Positions 1 to 9,218 of a stretch of DNA of 64,000 nt are shown piece after piece. Every line of letters starts with the position of its first letter. Within the stretch, counting starts at the first letter, position 1. The translations under genes and the position numbers were made by a program. The stretch comes from Aphodoplasma sp045626925 (GTDB lineage: Bacteria > Bacillota > Clostridia > UBA1381 > UMGS1253). The notes beneath the pieces are model-generated. The model had not been told where the DNA came from. It worked only from the letters and a program-made list of their open reading frames with translations, and made no database searches. Location: the NCBI GenBank assembly GCA_045626925.1, contig JAZUQZ010000003.1, forward strand, positions 38,606 to 102,605, read 5' to 3'.

Positions 1-156
1 AAAAAGCACAGTGGCAAGACACAGTTTATATTAGTGACACACAGGCGTGGCACAATGGAGTCGGCAGACCTTTTGTATGGGGTAACCATGCAGGAAAAGG
101 GTGTGTCAAAGTTGCTTGCATTAAAGCTTGACGAGGCTATAAAAATCAATCGTTAA
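1..156 (+). CDS. smc: Chromosome segregation ATPase SMC, C-terminal end (partial)
   Basis: The frame is open from the left edge and encodes the last 51 residues of an SMC protein. The stretch LVTHRRGTMESADLLYGVTM is the conserved segment after the Walker B/D-loop of SMC ATPase heads, with the H-loop histidine in VTHR. SMC condenses and segregates chromosomes with ScpA/ScpB. The gene lies 25 nt upstream of ftsY, the usual smc-ftsY order of Firmicutes, so the two are probably cotranscribed. Only the tail is visible; identification rests on the motif and the neighbour. Confidence 0.85.
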   Translation, partial: KKHSGKTQFILVTHRRGTMESADLLYGVTMQEKGVSKLLALKLDEAIKINR

Positions 157-181
157 ATTATGACCGGAGGAATATGTTTGA

Positions 182-1087
182 ATGGGTTTTTTTGATAAGC
201 TTAAAAATGGACTTGAAAAAACGCGCAGTGCATTTTCAGAAAAGGTGAACAATGTTTTTGCGGCTTTTACAAAAGTGGATGAGGAGCTTTTTGAAGAGCT
301 TGAGGAGGCGCTTATAACGGCAGATGTCGGGATGGAAACCTCGATGTATATAATAGATTGTTTGCGTGATATTGTAAAGCGCGAGCATATTAAAGAAAGC
401 GAAGAAGTAAGACAAAAGCTTCGTGATATAATATGTGACATATTAAAGCAGAGCTTTGATGAATTGTCTATTGATAAAACCCCGGCCATAATACTTATTA
501 TAGGTGTAAATGGCGTCGGCAAAACTACCACAATAGGAAAGCTTGCAGCATATTATAAGGCCGAGGGCAAGCGTGTGATGCTTGCAGCGGCTGATACATT
601 TCGTGCGGCGGCTATTGACCAATTGCAAATTTGGGCAGACAGAAGTGAATGTGAACTTATAAAACGCGACGAAGGCTCGGACCCGAGCTCAGTTGTATTT
701 GATGCAATAGGCGCAGCAAAATCGCGCGGTGTTGATGTGTTGATATGTGATACGGCGGGGCGTCTTCATAATAAGAAAAATCTTATGGAGGAGCTTGGTA
801 AAATCAATAGAATTATTGAACGCGAGGCGCCAAATTCGTCAAAACATGTCTTTCTTGTTTTAGACGCTACAACGGGACAAAATGCAATAAGTCAGGCAAA
901 ACTGTTTGGTGAGACGGCAGATATTGATGGCATTGTGCTTACAAAGCTTGATGGAACAGCAAAGGGCGGAGTTGTTATAGGAATATGCCGCGAACAAAAT
1001 ATCCCTGTAAGATTTGTGGGAGTGGGCGAAGGCATTGATGATCTGCAGCCATTTGATGCATCCGATTTTGTTGATGCATTGTTTTAA
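182..1087 (+). CDS. ftsY: Signal recognition particle receptor FtsY
   Basis: SRP receptor GTPase that docks ribosome-nascent chain-Ffh complexes at the SecYEG translocon. The 301-aa protein has a short N-terminal region and the four-helix N domain (about residues 1-95). The G domain follows, with GVNGVGKT at 108-115, DTAGR at 190-194 and TKLD at 254-257, all canonical for SRP GTPases. The long acidic A domain of enterobacterial FtsY is absent, as in most Firmicutes. The ATG at 182 is preceded by CCGGAGG about 11 nt upstream. It follows smc and precedes a UPF0182 gene, likely one transcript. Confidence 0.97.
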   Translation: MGFFDKLKNGLEKTRSAFSEKVNNVFAAFTKVDEELFEELEEALITADVGMETSMYIIDCLRDIVKREHIKESEEVRQKLRDIICDILKQSFDELSIDKTPAIILIIGVNGVGKTTTIGKLAAYYKAEGKRVMLAAADTFRAAAIDQLQIWADRSECELIKRDEGSDPSSVVFDAIGAAKSRGVDVLICDTAGRLHNKKNLMEELGKINRIIEREAPNSSKHVFLVLDATTGQNAISQAKLFGETADIDGIVLTKLDGTAKGGVVIGICREQNIPVRFVGVGEGIDDLQPFDASDFVDALF

Positions 1088-1125
1088 ATACAGCGCACAG
1101 GCGCGTTTGAAAGGTGGTAACAAAT

Positions 1126-3927
1126 ATGGCATTTGAAAGTGCGGATTTTAAAAATGCAAAAGAAGTACGCACAAAAAAGAGTAAAGCGTCAAAAGCTTTT
1201 ATTTGGCTTTTATCTGCGGTGGTGCTGACCTTTATTGTAGGTTTTATCATGTCGATTGTGATAAATTATATAGAGATAAAGGAAATCGGCGCAAATTATG
1301 TTGATACATTTTTTATAAATATAAAGGTTCGTTTTATAGCGCAAACAGTGAGCTTTTTTATAGTATTTATCGTGTTTATGATAAACAATCTTGTGCTCAG
1401 AGGCATTCTCAAAAAAGAAAACGATGACCTTTCGTTTGTATCAAAAATCTGGCCGATGATGATTTTGACATTTGTTATAGCTCTTATTGCAAGCTCATTT
1501 ATAAGCGACAATGTATACAGCCGCTTTTTAGCGTTTGCAAATTCGACCGCCTTTAATAAAGTTGACCCTGTATTTATGCAGGATATTGGGTATTATTTAT
1601 TTATCAGACCATTTATGACATCTCTTATTGACAGTATAAAGGTTATTTTAATTATTCAAACGATTTATACTGCCGCTATATATGCATTTTTAAATATGCG
1701 AAACGGCATCGATAATTTTGGTGACATTTTTAAAAACAAAAGTGCGATTACGCACAATATTGTAAATGTATTGCTTGTATTTATAAGCATTGCGATGACT
1801 TTTAAATATAACGCAGAGGAGATTTTGTTTGGCAGTTTTGGGACGCTTGCCGGTGCAGGCTACACCGATATTCATGTGTGGGCTAAATATTACTTTTTTG
1901 CGCCATACTTACTTTTGGCGGTTGTGATTGCAACGATGTTCTTCCTTTTAAGAGGAAAAATAAAAGCCGGCATAATGAGTGTGTTTGTTTTCCCTGCTGC
2001 ATGGATACTTACAGGATTGATTGCGCTTGGGGTGCAGACTTTTGTCGTTGCACCAAATGATGTTGCAGTTGAGGCGGCAAACATTGCAAACAATATTTAT
2101 ATGACGCGTGATGCGTATGGGCTTGATAAAATAATTGAAGAAGAGTTTTCGATTGATAACACACTAAATAAAACGGACATCGAGCAAAACAGAGAAACGG
2201 TCAACAACATAAGAATTATTGATTATAATGCAAATGTTACGGCGATGAACAAGCTTCAGGGTATAAAACCATACTATACATTTAAAAGCTCGGACATAGT
2301 TTCTTACGATATAGGCGGCAAGCCTGCGCCGGTTGCAATTGGCGCGCGTGAGCTTGATACGGAAAAGCTTGCATCGGAGGCGAGTGACACCTATCTTAAT
2401 AAAACATACAAATATACACATGGTTATGGTATAGCGATGAACCTTATGAATACTGCTACAAAAGAGGGCCAGCCACAGTTTATAGTGCGTGATATTCCTG
2501 TCGTATCAGATGAGGGAGTGGTGGCTATTACACAACCACGCATTTATTATGGGGAGTTTACAAACAATCATGTTATTGTAAACACAAAGCTTAAGGAAAT
2601 TGATTATTCTGAAGGGCAAACAAATGTTGAGTTTTCCTATGACGGAAGTGGGGGCGTGGAGCTTAATTGGTTCAACAAGCTTTTGTTTTCTGTTTTAAAA
2701 GGCGATTATAAAATGCTTGTATCAAATCAAATTACATCTGAAAGCAAGATTTTGGCAAACAGAAATGTTGTTGCGCGCACACAAAAGGTAGCACCGTTTT
2801 TAGAATATGATGAAAACCCATATTTGTTAGTTGATGATAGTGGAAAGCTAAAGTGGATAATTGATGCGTATACGACATCGGAGTACTATCCGTATTCGCA
2901 AAAATATGGTGAGTACAATTATGTAAGAAATAGCATAAAGGTTGTTGTTGATGCATATGACGGAAGTGTAAAGTTTTATATCGTAGACGAAAATGACCCT
3001 ATTGCTATGACATATAAGAAAATTTATCCTAATATGTTTGTAAATGAGCCGTTGCCTGATGATTTGAAGCGACACATACGCTATCCTGAAAAGCTATTTA
3101 AAATCCAGGCAGAGATGTATAAGCAATATCACATAACAGACGCACATGTGTTTTATAACAAAAGCGATATTTGGGATATTGCAAAGGAAAAATATGCTAA
3201 AAATGAGAGCCAGTATATTGAGCCATATTATAACATGATGAAGATTAAGGGCTTTGATGAAAAGGGCGAAAGTCTGCTTTTGACGATGCCTTTTACAATT
3301 CAAAACAAAGATTATATTAGCAGCTGGCTTGCTGCCGGCTCGGATGATAAATATTATGGCAAGCTTGTGCTTTATCGATTCAAAAATGCTGAAAAAAATT
3401 CGTATGGAACAATGCAAATGGAAAACAGAATTGATAATGACCCGACAATATCAAGCCAAATGACGCTTTGGGGCCAGGGTGGTTCATCAGTTGTGCGTGG
3501 CAATATGATAGTGATACCGATAAAAGATTCACTTTTATATGTTGAGCCGGTATATATCACAACTCAAAATGCTGCATCATTTCCTGAATTAAAGCGCGTT
3601 ATTGTAGCGTATAAAGAAAAAATAGTTATGGAGAGTACACTCGAGGAATGCTTTAACAAGCTTTTTGAAAATGGTGTTTCTGATGTGCCGCCTGTGATGG
3701 ATATTCCACAAGATGAGAACAATATCCTAAAGCCGCCTTCGACTGATGTTTATGAGGGAGACGAGGATGCAGGCGCGATTTTGAAAAATATTGTTGATTT
3801 GTATGAACAGTATAAAAAGTTTAATGCTGCAAACGATTATGAGAATGCCGGCAAGGTGATGCGTGATATTGATGCGTATCTTGAGCGCGCAGACGCTTTG
3901 CTTAACGGTAAAAAGTCTATAAATTAG
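1126..3927 (+). CDS. UPF0182 family membrane protein
   Basis: Large protein (933 aa from the ATG at 1126) of the UPF0182 family. The N-terminal third has about seven hydrophobic segments; the rest is a long, mostly polar domain expected outside the membrane, with a coiled, charged C-terminus. An in-frame GTG at 1114 would give 937 aa, but the AAAGGTGG ribosome site (1110-1117) overlaps it, so ATG 1126 is preferred. Function of the family is unknown. It lies 38 nt after ftsY and is followed by a strong terminator, closing the smc-ftsY unit. Confidence 0.9.
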   Translation: MAFESADFKNAKEVRTKKSKASKAFIWLLSAVVLTFIVGFIMSIVINYIEIKEIGANYVDTFFINIKVRFIAQTVSFFIVFIVFMINNLVLRGILKKENDDLSFVSKIWPMMILTFVIALIASSFISDNVYSRFLAFANSTAFNKVDPVFMQDIGYYLFIRPFMTSLIDSIKVILIIQTIYTAAIYAFLNMRNGIDNFGDIFKNKSAITHNIVNVLLVFISIAMTFKYNAEEILFGSFGTLAGAGYTDIHVWAKYYFFAPYLLLAVVIATMFFLLRGKIKAGIMSVFVFPAAWILTGLIALGVQTFVVAPNDVAVEAANIANNIYMTRDAYGLDKIIEEEFSIDNTLNKTDIEQNRETVNNIRIIDYNANVTAMNKLQGIKPYYTFKSSDIVSYDIGGKPAPVAIGARELDTEKLASEASDTYLNKTYKYTHGYGIAMNLMNTATKEGQPQFIVRDIPVVSDEGVVAITQPRIYYGEFTNNHVIVNTKLKEIDYSEGQTNVEFSYDGSGGVELNWFNKLLFSVLKGDYKMLVSNQITSESKILANRNVVARTQKVAPFLEYDENPYLLVDDSGKLKWIIDAYTTSEYYPYSQKYGEYNYVRNSIKVVVDAYDGSVKFYIVDENDPIAMTYKKIYPNMFVNEPLPDDLKRHIRYPEKLFKIQAEMYKQYHITDAHVFYNKSDIWDIAKEKYAKNESQYIEPYYNMMKIKGFDEKGESLLLTMPFTIQNKDYISSWLAAGSDDKYYGKLVLYRFKNAEKNSYGTMQMENRIDNDPTISSQMTLWGQGGSSVVRGNMIVIPIKDSLLYVEPVYITTQNAASFPELKRVIVAYKEKIVMESTLEECFNKLFENGVSDVPPVMDIPQDENNILKPPSTDVYEGDEDAGAILKNIVDLYEQYKKFNAANDYENAGKVMRDIDAYLERADALLNGKKSIN

Positions 3928-3973
3928 TAGTGCGTTGAGTAAAACATTTTTTGTTATTTAGTAAAAATGAATA

Positions 3974-4010
3974 AAAAGAGACAATTCGATACAGAATTGC
4001 CTCTTTTTTT
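3974..4010 (+). terminator. Rho-independent terminator after UPF0182 gene
   Basis: Stem AAGAGaCAATTC / GAATTGcCTCTT around a short loop, followed by an uninterrupted T run. It separates the ftsY unit from ilvE. Confidence 0.9.
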
Positions 4011-4021
4011 ATCCTTAATGC

Positions 4022-4050
4022 TTTACAAATTCCATTTTTTTGTTTATAAT
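4022..4050 (+). promoter_or_regulatory. Sigma-A promoter of ilvE
   Basis: TTTACA (4022-4027), 17-nt spacer, TATAAT (4045-4050). The start of transcription would be near 4057, leaving about 50 nt before ilvE. That is too short for a T-box leader, and none is seen. Confidence 0.8.
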
Positions 4051-4108
4051 GATAAAAGTGGCGTTTTATAATCGATAAGTTTTTTATAAATTAAGGAAAA
4101 GAAAGGAA

Positions 4109-5182
4109 ATGAAGAAAATGAATATCTCAATTACAAGAACAACAAATCCAAAGCAAAAACCGGCAGCGGATGAAGCGCTCGGTTTTGGTAAAATTGCTAC
4201 GGACCATATGTTTGTTATGAATTATACAGAGGGCAAAGGCTGGCATGACGCACGAATTATACCTTATCAAAACTTATCCCTTGCACCTTCTGCAATGGTG
4301 TTCCACTATGGTCAGGAGATGTTTGAAGGACTTAAGGCATACAAGGGCGTCGATGAAAAGGTCAGACTTTTTAGACCTGATATGAATGCAAAGCGTGCAA
4401 ATGCATCAAATGAGAGATTGTGCATACCGCAAATTCCTGAGGAGGACTTTGTTGAGGCTGTAAAGGCAATCGTAAAGGTTGATGAGTCCTGGATTCCGTC
4501 AAAGGACGGCGAGTCGCTTTACATCAGACCGTTTGTAATTGCAACAGATGAGTTTTTGGGCGTTGCACCGTCAAAGACATATTTGTTTATTATAATTCTT
4601 TCACCAAGTGGCGCATATTATGAAAGTGGACTTGCTCCGGTTGGTATTTGGATTGAGGATGATTATGTAAGAGCCGTAAAAGGCGGTATGGGTTATGCAA
4701 AAACAGGTGGAAACTATGCTGCAAGCCTTGCTGCACAGGTTAAGGCGCACGATGATGGATATTCCCAGGTGCTCTGGCTTGATGGTGTTGAGAGAAAGTA
4801 TATTGAAGAAGTTGGAGCGATGAACATCTTCTTTAAAATAGATGGAAAGATTGTAACTCCGATGCTTAATGGTAGCATACTTCCAGGTATTACGCGCAAT
4901 TCGGTAATAAATGTGTGCAAGAGCCTTGGATATGAGGTTGAAGAGAGAAAAATTTCTGTTGACGAGCTTATTGACGCACAAAAGCGCGGTTCACTTGAGG
5001 AATGTTTTGGCACAGGCACCGCTGCGGTTATTTCGCCTGTTGGAAAATTGCGTTTTAAAGATGATGTAATGACAATCAACAATAACGAAATTGGACCTGT
5101 AAGCCAAAAGCTCTATGATACGATTACAGGAATCCAGTGGGGTAAATGTGAGGATGCATTCGGCTGGACTATTATACTATAA
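4109..5182 (+). CDS. ilvE: Branched-chain amino acid aminotransferase IlvE
   Basis: PLP-dependent fold-type IV aminotransferase that interconverts leucine, isoleucine and valine with their 2-oxo acids using glutamate/2-oxoglutarate. The 357-aa length fits the eukaryote-like BCAT branch. The Schiff-base lysine is K198 in GYAKTGGNYAAS; the segments FHYGQEMFEGLKAY and EVGAMNIFF are typical. The ATG at 4109 has a ribosome site only 2 nt away (AAGG 4103-4106); the ATG at 4118 (MNIS) is spaced better and may be the real start. No other ilv/leu gene is nearby, so it may serve catabolism as well as synthesis. Confidence 0.95.
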   Translation: MKKMNISITRTTNPKQKPAADEALGFGKIATDHMFVMNYTEGKGWHDARIIPYQNLSLAPSAMVFHYGQEMFEGLKAYKGVDEKVRLFRPDMNAKRANASNERLCIPQIPEEDFVEAVKAIVKVDESWIPSKDGESLYIRPFVIATDEFLGVAPSKTYLFIIILSPSGAYYESGLAPVGIWIEDDYVRAVKGGMGYAKTGGNYAASLAAQVKAHDDGYSQVLWLDGVERKYIEEVGAMNIFFKIDGKIVTPMLNGSILPGITRNSVINVCKSLGYEVEERKISVDELIDAQKRGSLEECFGTGTAAVISPVGKLRFKDDVMTINNNEIGPVSQKLYDTITGIQWGKCEDAFGWTIIL

Positions 5183-5241
5183 GACGAAGTGCTTTGCAAA
5201 GACTATATAGCTAAAGCATAAAAATATGGAGGATGATTTTA

Positions 5242-6633
5242 GTGAACAATACAGAAAAGACAATGGAGAAGATTGTTGCGCTTTGTAAAAGCAGAGGCTT
5301 TGTATATCCGGGATCGGAAATATATGGTGGCCTTGCAAACTCGTGGGATTATGGGCCTTTGGGTGTTGAGTTTAAAAACAATGTAAAGCGCGCATGGTGG
5401 AAAAAGTTTATCCAGGAATCTCCATATAATGTAGGTCTTGATGCTGCAATTATAATGAACCCGCGCACATGGGTTGCATCGGGACATGTTGGTGGATTTT
5501 CGGACCCGCTTATGGACTGTAAAGAGTGCAAGGCGCGTTTTCGTGCTGACCAGCTTATCGAGGATTTTATGAAGGCAAAGGGTGAGAGCATAAGCGTTGA
5601 TGGTTGGAGCAATGAAAAAATGCTAGAATTTATAAATGAAAACGGCGTTGTATGCCCCGAATGTGGCAAGAAAAACTTTACCGATATTCGCAAGTTTAAC
5701 CTGATGTTTAAAACCTTCCAGGGCGTTACAGAAGATGCCCAGTCAGAGCTTTTCTTGCGTCCGGAAACAGCACAGGGTATATTTGTAAACTTTAAAAATG
5801 TTGCGCGCACATCGCGCAAGAAGATTCCTTTTGGAATCGGCCAGGTGGGCAAATCCTTCCGTAACGAAATTACACCGGGAAACTTTGTGTTCAGAACACG
5901 CGAATTTGAACAAATGGAGCTCGAGTTCTTCTGCAAACCGGGAACAGACCTTGAATGGTTTGAATATTGGAAAAAGTACTGTATGGATTTCTTGCTTTCG
6001 CTTGGACTTCGTGAAGAAAACATTCGTTTCCGCGACCACGAAAAAGAGGAGCTTTCGCACTATTCAAATGCAACGACAGATATTGAGTTTGTGTTCCCAT
6101 TTGGATGGGGTGAGCTTTGGGGCATAGCTGACAGGACAGATTTTGACCTAAAACAACACGCTGAGCATTCGGGCGAGTCGATGGAATATCTTGACCCGAC
6201 AACAAATGAAAAATATATTCCGTATTGTATAGAGCCTTCACTTGGTGCAGACAGAGTCGCGCTTGCATTTTTAGTTGATGCATATGATGAGGAAGCGCTT
6301 GAGGGCGATGATATGAGAGTTGTGCTTCATTTGCATCCGGCACTTGCACCTATAAAGGCGGCGATTTTACCGCTTTCGAAGAAGCTTTCAGAAAGTGCTC
6401 AAAAAGTGTTTGATATGCTTTCGAAAAAATATCGTATCGAGTTTGATGAAACGGGTTCAATTGGCAAGCGTTATCGTAGACAAGATGAAATTGGAACACC
6501 ATTTTGTATCACTTATGACTTTGAAAGTGAAGAGGATGGTTGTGTAACAGTTCGTGAGCGTGACAGCATGGAGCAAATTCGTATGCCTATTGCAGAGCTT
6601 GATAAGTATTTGGAAGAAAAGCTGGAATTTTAA
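5242..6633 (+). CDS. glyS: Glycyl-tRNA synthetase, single-chain dimeric type
   Basis: Class II synthetase that charges tRNA-Gly. It is the eukaryote/Firmicute-type homodimer, not the alpha2-beta2 form. From GTG 5242 it is 463 aa. Class II motif 2 is seen as FRNEITPGNFVFRTREFEQME (split across about residues 205-225) and motif 3 near GADRVALAFLVDAYDEE; a C-terminal anticodon-binding domain follows. Two Cys pairs (CKECKARF, CPECGKKN) form the insertion zinc site. The ATG at 5233 abuts the GGAGG at 5228-5232, so GTG 5242 is the more likely start. No T-box leader fits in the 59-nt gap after ilvE. Confidence 0.95.
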   Translation: MNNTEKTMEKIVALCKSRGFVYPGSEIYGGLANSWDYGPLGVEFKNNVKRAWWKKFIQESPYNVGLDAAIIMNPRTWVASGHVGGFSDPLMDCKECKARFRADQLIEDFMKAKGESISVDGWSNEKMLEFINENGVVCPECGKKNFTDIRKFNLMFKTFQGVTEDAQSELFLRPETAQGIFVNFKNVARTSRKKIPFGIGQVGKSFRNEITPGNFVFRTREFEQMELEFFCKPGTDLEWFEYWKKYCMDFLLSLGLREENIRFRDHEKEELSHYSNATTDIEFVFPFGWGELWGIADRTDFDLKQHAEHSGESMEYLDPTTNEKYIPYCIEPSLGADRVALAFLVDAYDEEALEGDDMRVVLHLHPALAPIKAAILPLSKKLSESAQKVFDMLSKKYRIEFDETGSIGKRYRRQDEIGTPFCITYDFESEEDGCVTVRERDSMEQIRMPIAELDKYLEEKLEF

Positions 6634-6692
6634 TTGCCACAATGTAGATAATTTTTAAATACTATATAATTTCTATGAGGAGGAACAGAAAA

Positions 6693-7964
6693 ATGAAAGC
6701 AAAAAGTGTAACATTTTTAGTGCTGACATTGATTTTAGTTGCAGCGATAACATTTTTATCGCTATTTGGCGTAAATCTTTTTGGCAAACAGTATTACACA
6801 GGTATTTTACAAGAGGGCGGTCTTAATCAGGGCATAGACCTTGCAGGAGGTTCGACGATTACTTTTGAGGCAGATAAGGTTGATGTAACGCAAGAAGAGA
6901 TGGATTCGGTTGAGGCAGTTATGCGGGCGCGTCTTGCCGGCGAAGGTTATACCGAGGCAAGAGTTAGCAGAAGCCAATCTACACCAAACAGAATCCGTGT
7001 TGAAATTCCATCAATTACAGATACAGATGAGGCTATAAAGCTTCTCGGTTCAACAGCAAAGCTTGCATTTGCTGATATGGATGGCAATGTTGTAATGGAA
7101 GGTGCCGATGTAAAGAGCGCTTCTTATAAATTTGGTCCTGTTAATGAACAAGGCACATCTGTGCATTATGTAGAGCTAAACCTTCAGCAGTCCGGCGTTG
7201 AAAAGTTTTCACAGGCTACTGAAAATGCAGCATCATTAAAGGCGGAGCAAAAGAATTATATCGCTATTATGATAGATGATACAATCATTTCTGCTCCGAT
7301 GGTCGATGAAAAGATTAACACAGATACATGTATAATCTCGGGTTCGTTTGACCAGGAATCTGCATCGATGCTTGCAAACCAAATTAAGTCAGGACAGCTT
7401 CCTGTTTCGCTTACAGCAATTGAAAGCAGTACAGTTGGTGCAGAGCTTGGTGAGAATGCATTGTCCTCAAGTCTTTGGGCAGCACTAATAGGTATTATAC
7501 TTATTATGCTATTTATGATTATATTCTATCGTTTGCCGGGCTTGGTAGCTGATATTGCACTTGTTGGTTATATTGGCGTATTCTGCTTTATTATAGGGGC
7601 ATTCAAGATAAACCTTAGTCTTTCGGGAATAGCGGGTATAGTTCTTTCGATAGGTATGGCGGTTGATGCAAATGTAATTATCTTTGAGAGAATAAAAGAA
7701 GAAATCAGAAGCGGCAAAACAATTCGCGCATCTGTTGATGCAGGCTTCCATAGAGCGCTTAGTGCTATTATGGACGGCAACATTACAACACTTATTGCGG
7801 CAGTTGTATTGTGGATGTCGGGCGTTGCAACGGTTCAGGGCTTTGCAATTACACTATTCATTGGTGTTGTGTTGTCAATGCTTTCAGCAATTACACTTAC
7901 AAAATTCTTGCTTAAGCAGATTATTGGTTTGAATGTAAAGAATACAAAGCTTTATGGTGCATAA
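6693..7964 (+). CDS. secD: Protein translocase subunit SecD
   Basis: RND-type membrane protein that uses the proton-motive force to help SecYEG/SecA export. 423 aa from ATG 6693. An earlier in-frame ATG at 6675 overlaps the GAGGAGG ribosome site (6677-6683) and is not the start. One N-terminal transmembrane helix carries the D1 motif QGIDLAGGSTITF; a periplasmic P1 domain follows, then five C-terminal helices with the D5/D6 region (GMAVDANVIIFERIKEE). The shorter P1 domain is usual in Firmicutes. secF starts 17 nt later, so the two form one unit. Confidence 0.97.
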   Translation: MKAKSVTFLVLTLILVAAITFLSLFGVNLFGKQYYTGILQEGGLNQGIDLAGGSTITFEADKVDVTQEEMDSVEAVMRARLAGEGYTEARVSRSQSTPNRIRVEIPSITDTDEAIKLLGSTAKLAFADMDGNVVMEGADVKSASYKFGPVNEQGTSVHYVELNLQQSGVEKFSQATENAASLKAEQKNYIAIMIDDTIISAPMVDEKINTDTCIISGSFDQESASMLANQIKSGQLPVSLTAIESSTVGAELGENALSSSLWAALIGIILIMLFMIIFYRLPGLVADIALVGYIGVFCFIIGAFKINLSLSGIAGIVLSIGMAVDANVIIFERIKEEIRSGKTIRASVDAGFHRALSAIMDGNITTLIAAVVLWMSGVATVQGFAITLFIGVVLSMLSAITLTKFLLKQIIGLNVKNTKLYGA

Positions 7965-7981
7965 GAAAGGGAGGAATAAAA

Positions 7982-8890
7982 ATGTTTAGTGTTACAAAAA
8001 ATAAAGTTTGGCTGTTGTTACTTCCTATTGCACTTATTGTTGCAGGTATAATAGGACTTTTGGTAAACGGCGGCTTCAAAGAGGATATTGATTTTGCAGG
8101 CGGTACATCGGTACAGCTTGATATGGGCAGAACGATTTCAAGCGCAGAACGCGAAGAAGTTTCAAAACTTTATGCCGAGGCGGCAGCACTTGAGGTAAAA
8201 CCTATTGTTCAGATAACGGGTCAGGCTTTTGACCAGATTATCATTAAATCAACAAAAATCAATGAAGAACAAAGAAATCTTGCATTTACTGCAATTAAAG
8301 AAAGATTTGCACTTGAGGATAGCGCACTTTTGAGTACAGCAAGTCAGGAAGCAAGTTATGGTAACGAGATGAAACGCAATACGCTACTATATTCGTTTAT
8401 TGCTGCAATATTGATGCTTATATACATTTCTATTCGTTTTGAGTGGAAAAAGGCTATTATGGCCGTTGTTGCGCTTATCATAAATGTAGCTGTAATGCTT
8501 TCTGTATATGCTCTATTCAAGATTCCGCTTTCAACAACATTTATTGCAGCTATCTTGACTGTTTTGGGATATTCGATTAACGATACGATTGTTATTTTTG
8601 ACAGAATAAGAGAAAATACAAAGCATGCAAAGAGAGAGTCAGCAACAGAAATTACAGAAAAAAGTATTTGGCAGAGTATTCATCGTACAATCAACACATC
8701 AATTACAACACTTATCACTATTATAGCTCTTTATTTTATGGGAGCTACAGCAATTAAAGATTTTGCATTTCCTATTATAATTGGTGTTATTAGCGGGTCA
8801 TACACATCGATTTTTGTTGCAAGTCCGTGGTGGGCAGCATGGAGTGATGTAAATTATAAGGCTCCAAAAACGAAAAAGGCAAATGCATAA
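7982..8890 (+). CDS. secF: Protein translocase subunit SecF
   Basis: Partner of SecD in the SecDF export-assisting complex. 302 aa with six predicted transmembrane helices. The D1-like motif DIDFAGGTSVQLDMG follows the first helix, and GYSINDTIVIFDRIREN marks helix 4-5, both diagnostic for SecF. The start has GGGAGG 8 nt upstream. Separate secD and secF genes contrast with the fused secDF of Bacillus. A terminator follows directly. Confidence 0.97.
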   Translation: MFSVTKNKVWLLLLPIALIVAGIIGLLVNGGFKEDIDFAGGTSVQLDMGRTISSAEREEVSKLYAEAAALEVKPIVQITGQAFDQIIIKSTKINEEQRNLAFTAIKERFALEDSALLSTASQEASYGNEMKRNTLLYSFIAAILMLIYISIRFEWKKAIMAVVALIINVAVMLSVYALFKIPLSTTFIAAILTVLGYSINDTIVIFDRIRENTKHAKRESATEITEKSIWQSIHRTINTSITTLITIIALYFMGATAIKDFAFPIIIGVISGSYTSIFVASPWWAAWSDVNYKAPKTKKANA

Positions 8891-8905
8891 TATATTATGA
8901 TAATT

Positions 8906-8941
8906 AAAGAGCGGCTTTGGTTTTTAAGGCTGCTCTTTTTT
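8906..8941 (+). terminator. Terminator of secDF
   Basis: Imperfect hairpin AAAGAGCGGC / GGCTGCTCTTTT with T6 tail, 16 nt after the secF stop. Confidence 0.85.
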
Positions 8942-9218
8942 GTGCCCGAAAAACAAAAGCGTGCTTATTATAAAGCAAAAAATTAACTAAAAAAATCATA
9001 CATAATACAACAAATCAATATTATATCTAAAGGATATGTATATCTGTTTATAATCAGAAGCTTGTTTTATGTAAAAATTGCACATAAAAAATAGTAAATA
9101 TTGTTTATATTTTAGGCAGGAAAAACAAATAAGAAATAGAATATTGCTAATAAGAGCTAAAATACGCTTATTAACATATTTTGTTCTGAGATAAATAGTA
9201 TTAGGAGGAATGATAAGC
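8942..9218. other. AT-rich upstream region of the EF-G-like gene
   Basis: About 280 nt without a gene. It should contain the promoter of the next gene, but no -35/-10 pair with good spacing stands out (TTGCAC at 9078 has no proper -10). A hairpin TAATAAGaGC / GCTTATTA at 9148-9173 lies in the likely 5' leader. No small ORF with a ribosome site was found. Confidence 0.5.

Noticed and set aside
4051..4108. T-box leader before ilvE or glyS
   Set aside because: Both leaders are under 60 nt, too short for a specifier stem and antiterminator.
5349..6023. 224-aa minus-strand ORF inside glyS
   Set aside because: Antisense shadow of a clear synthetase gene; no ribosome site and composition unlike a protein.
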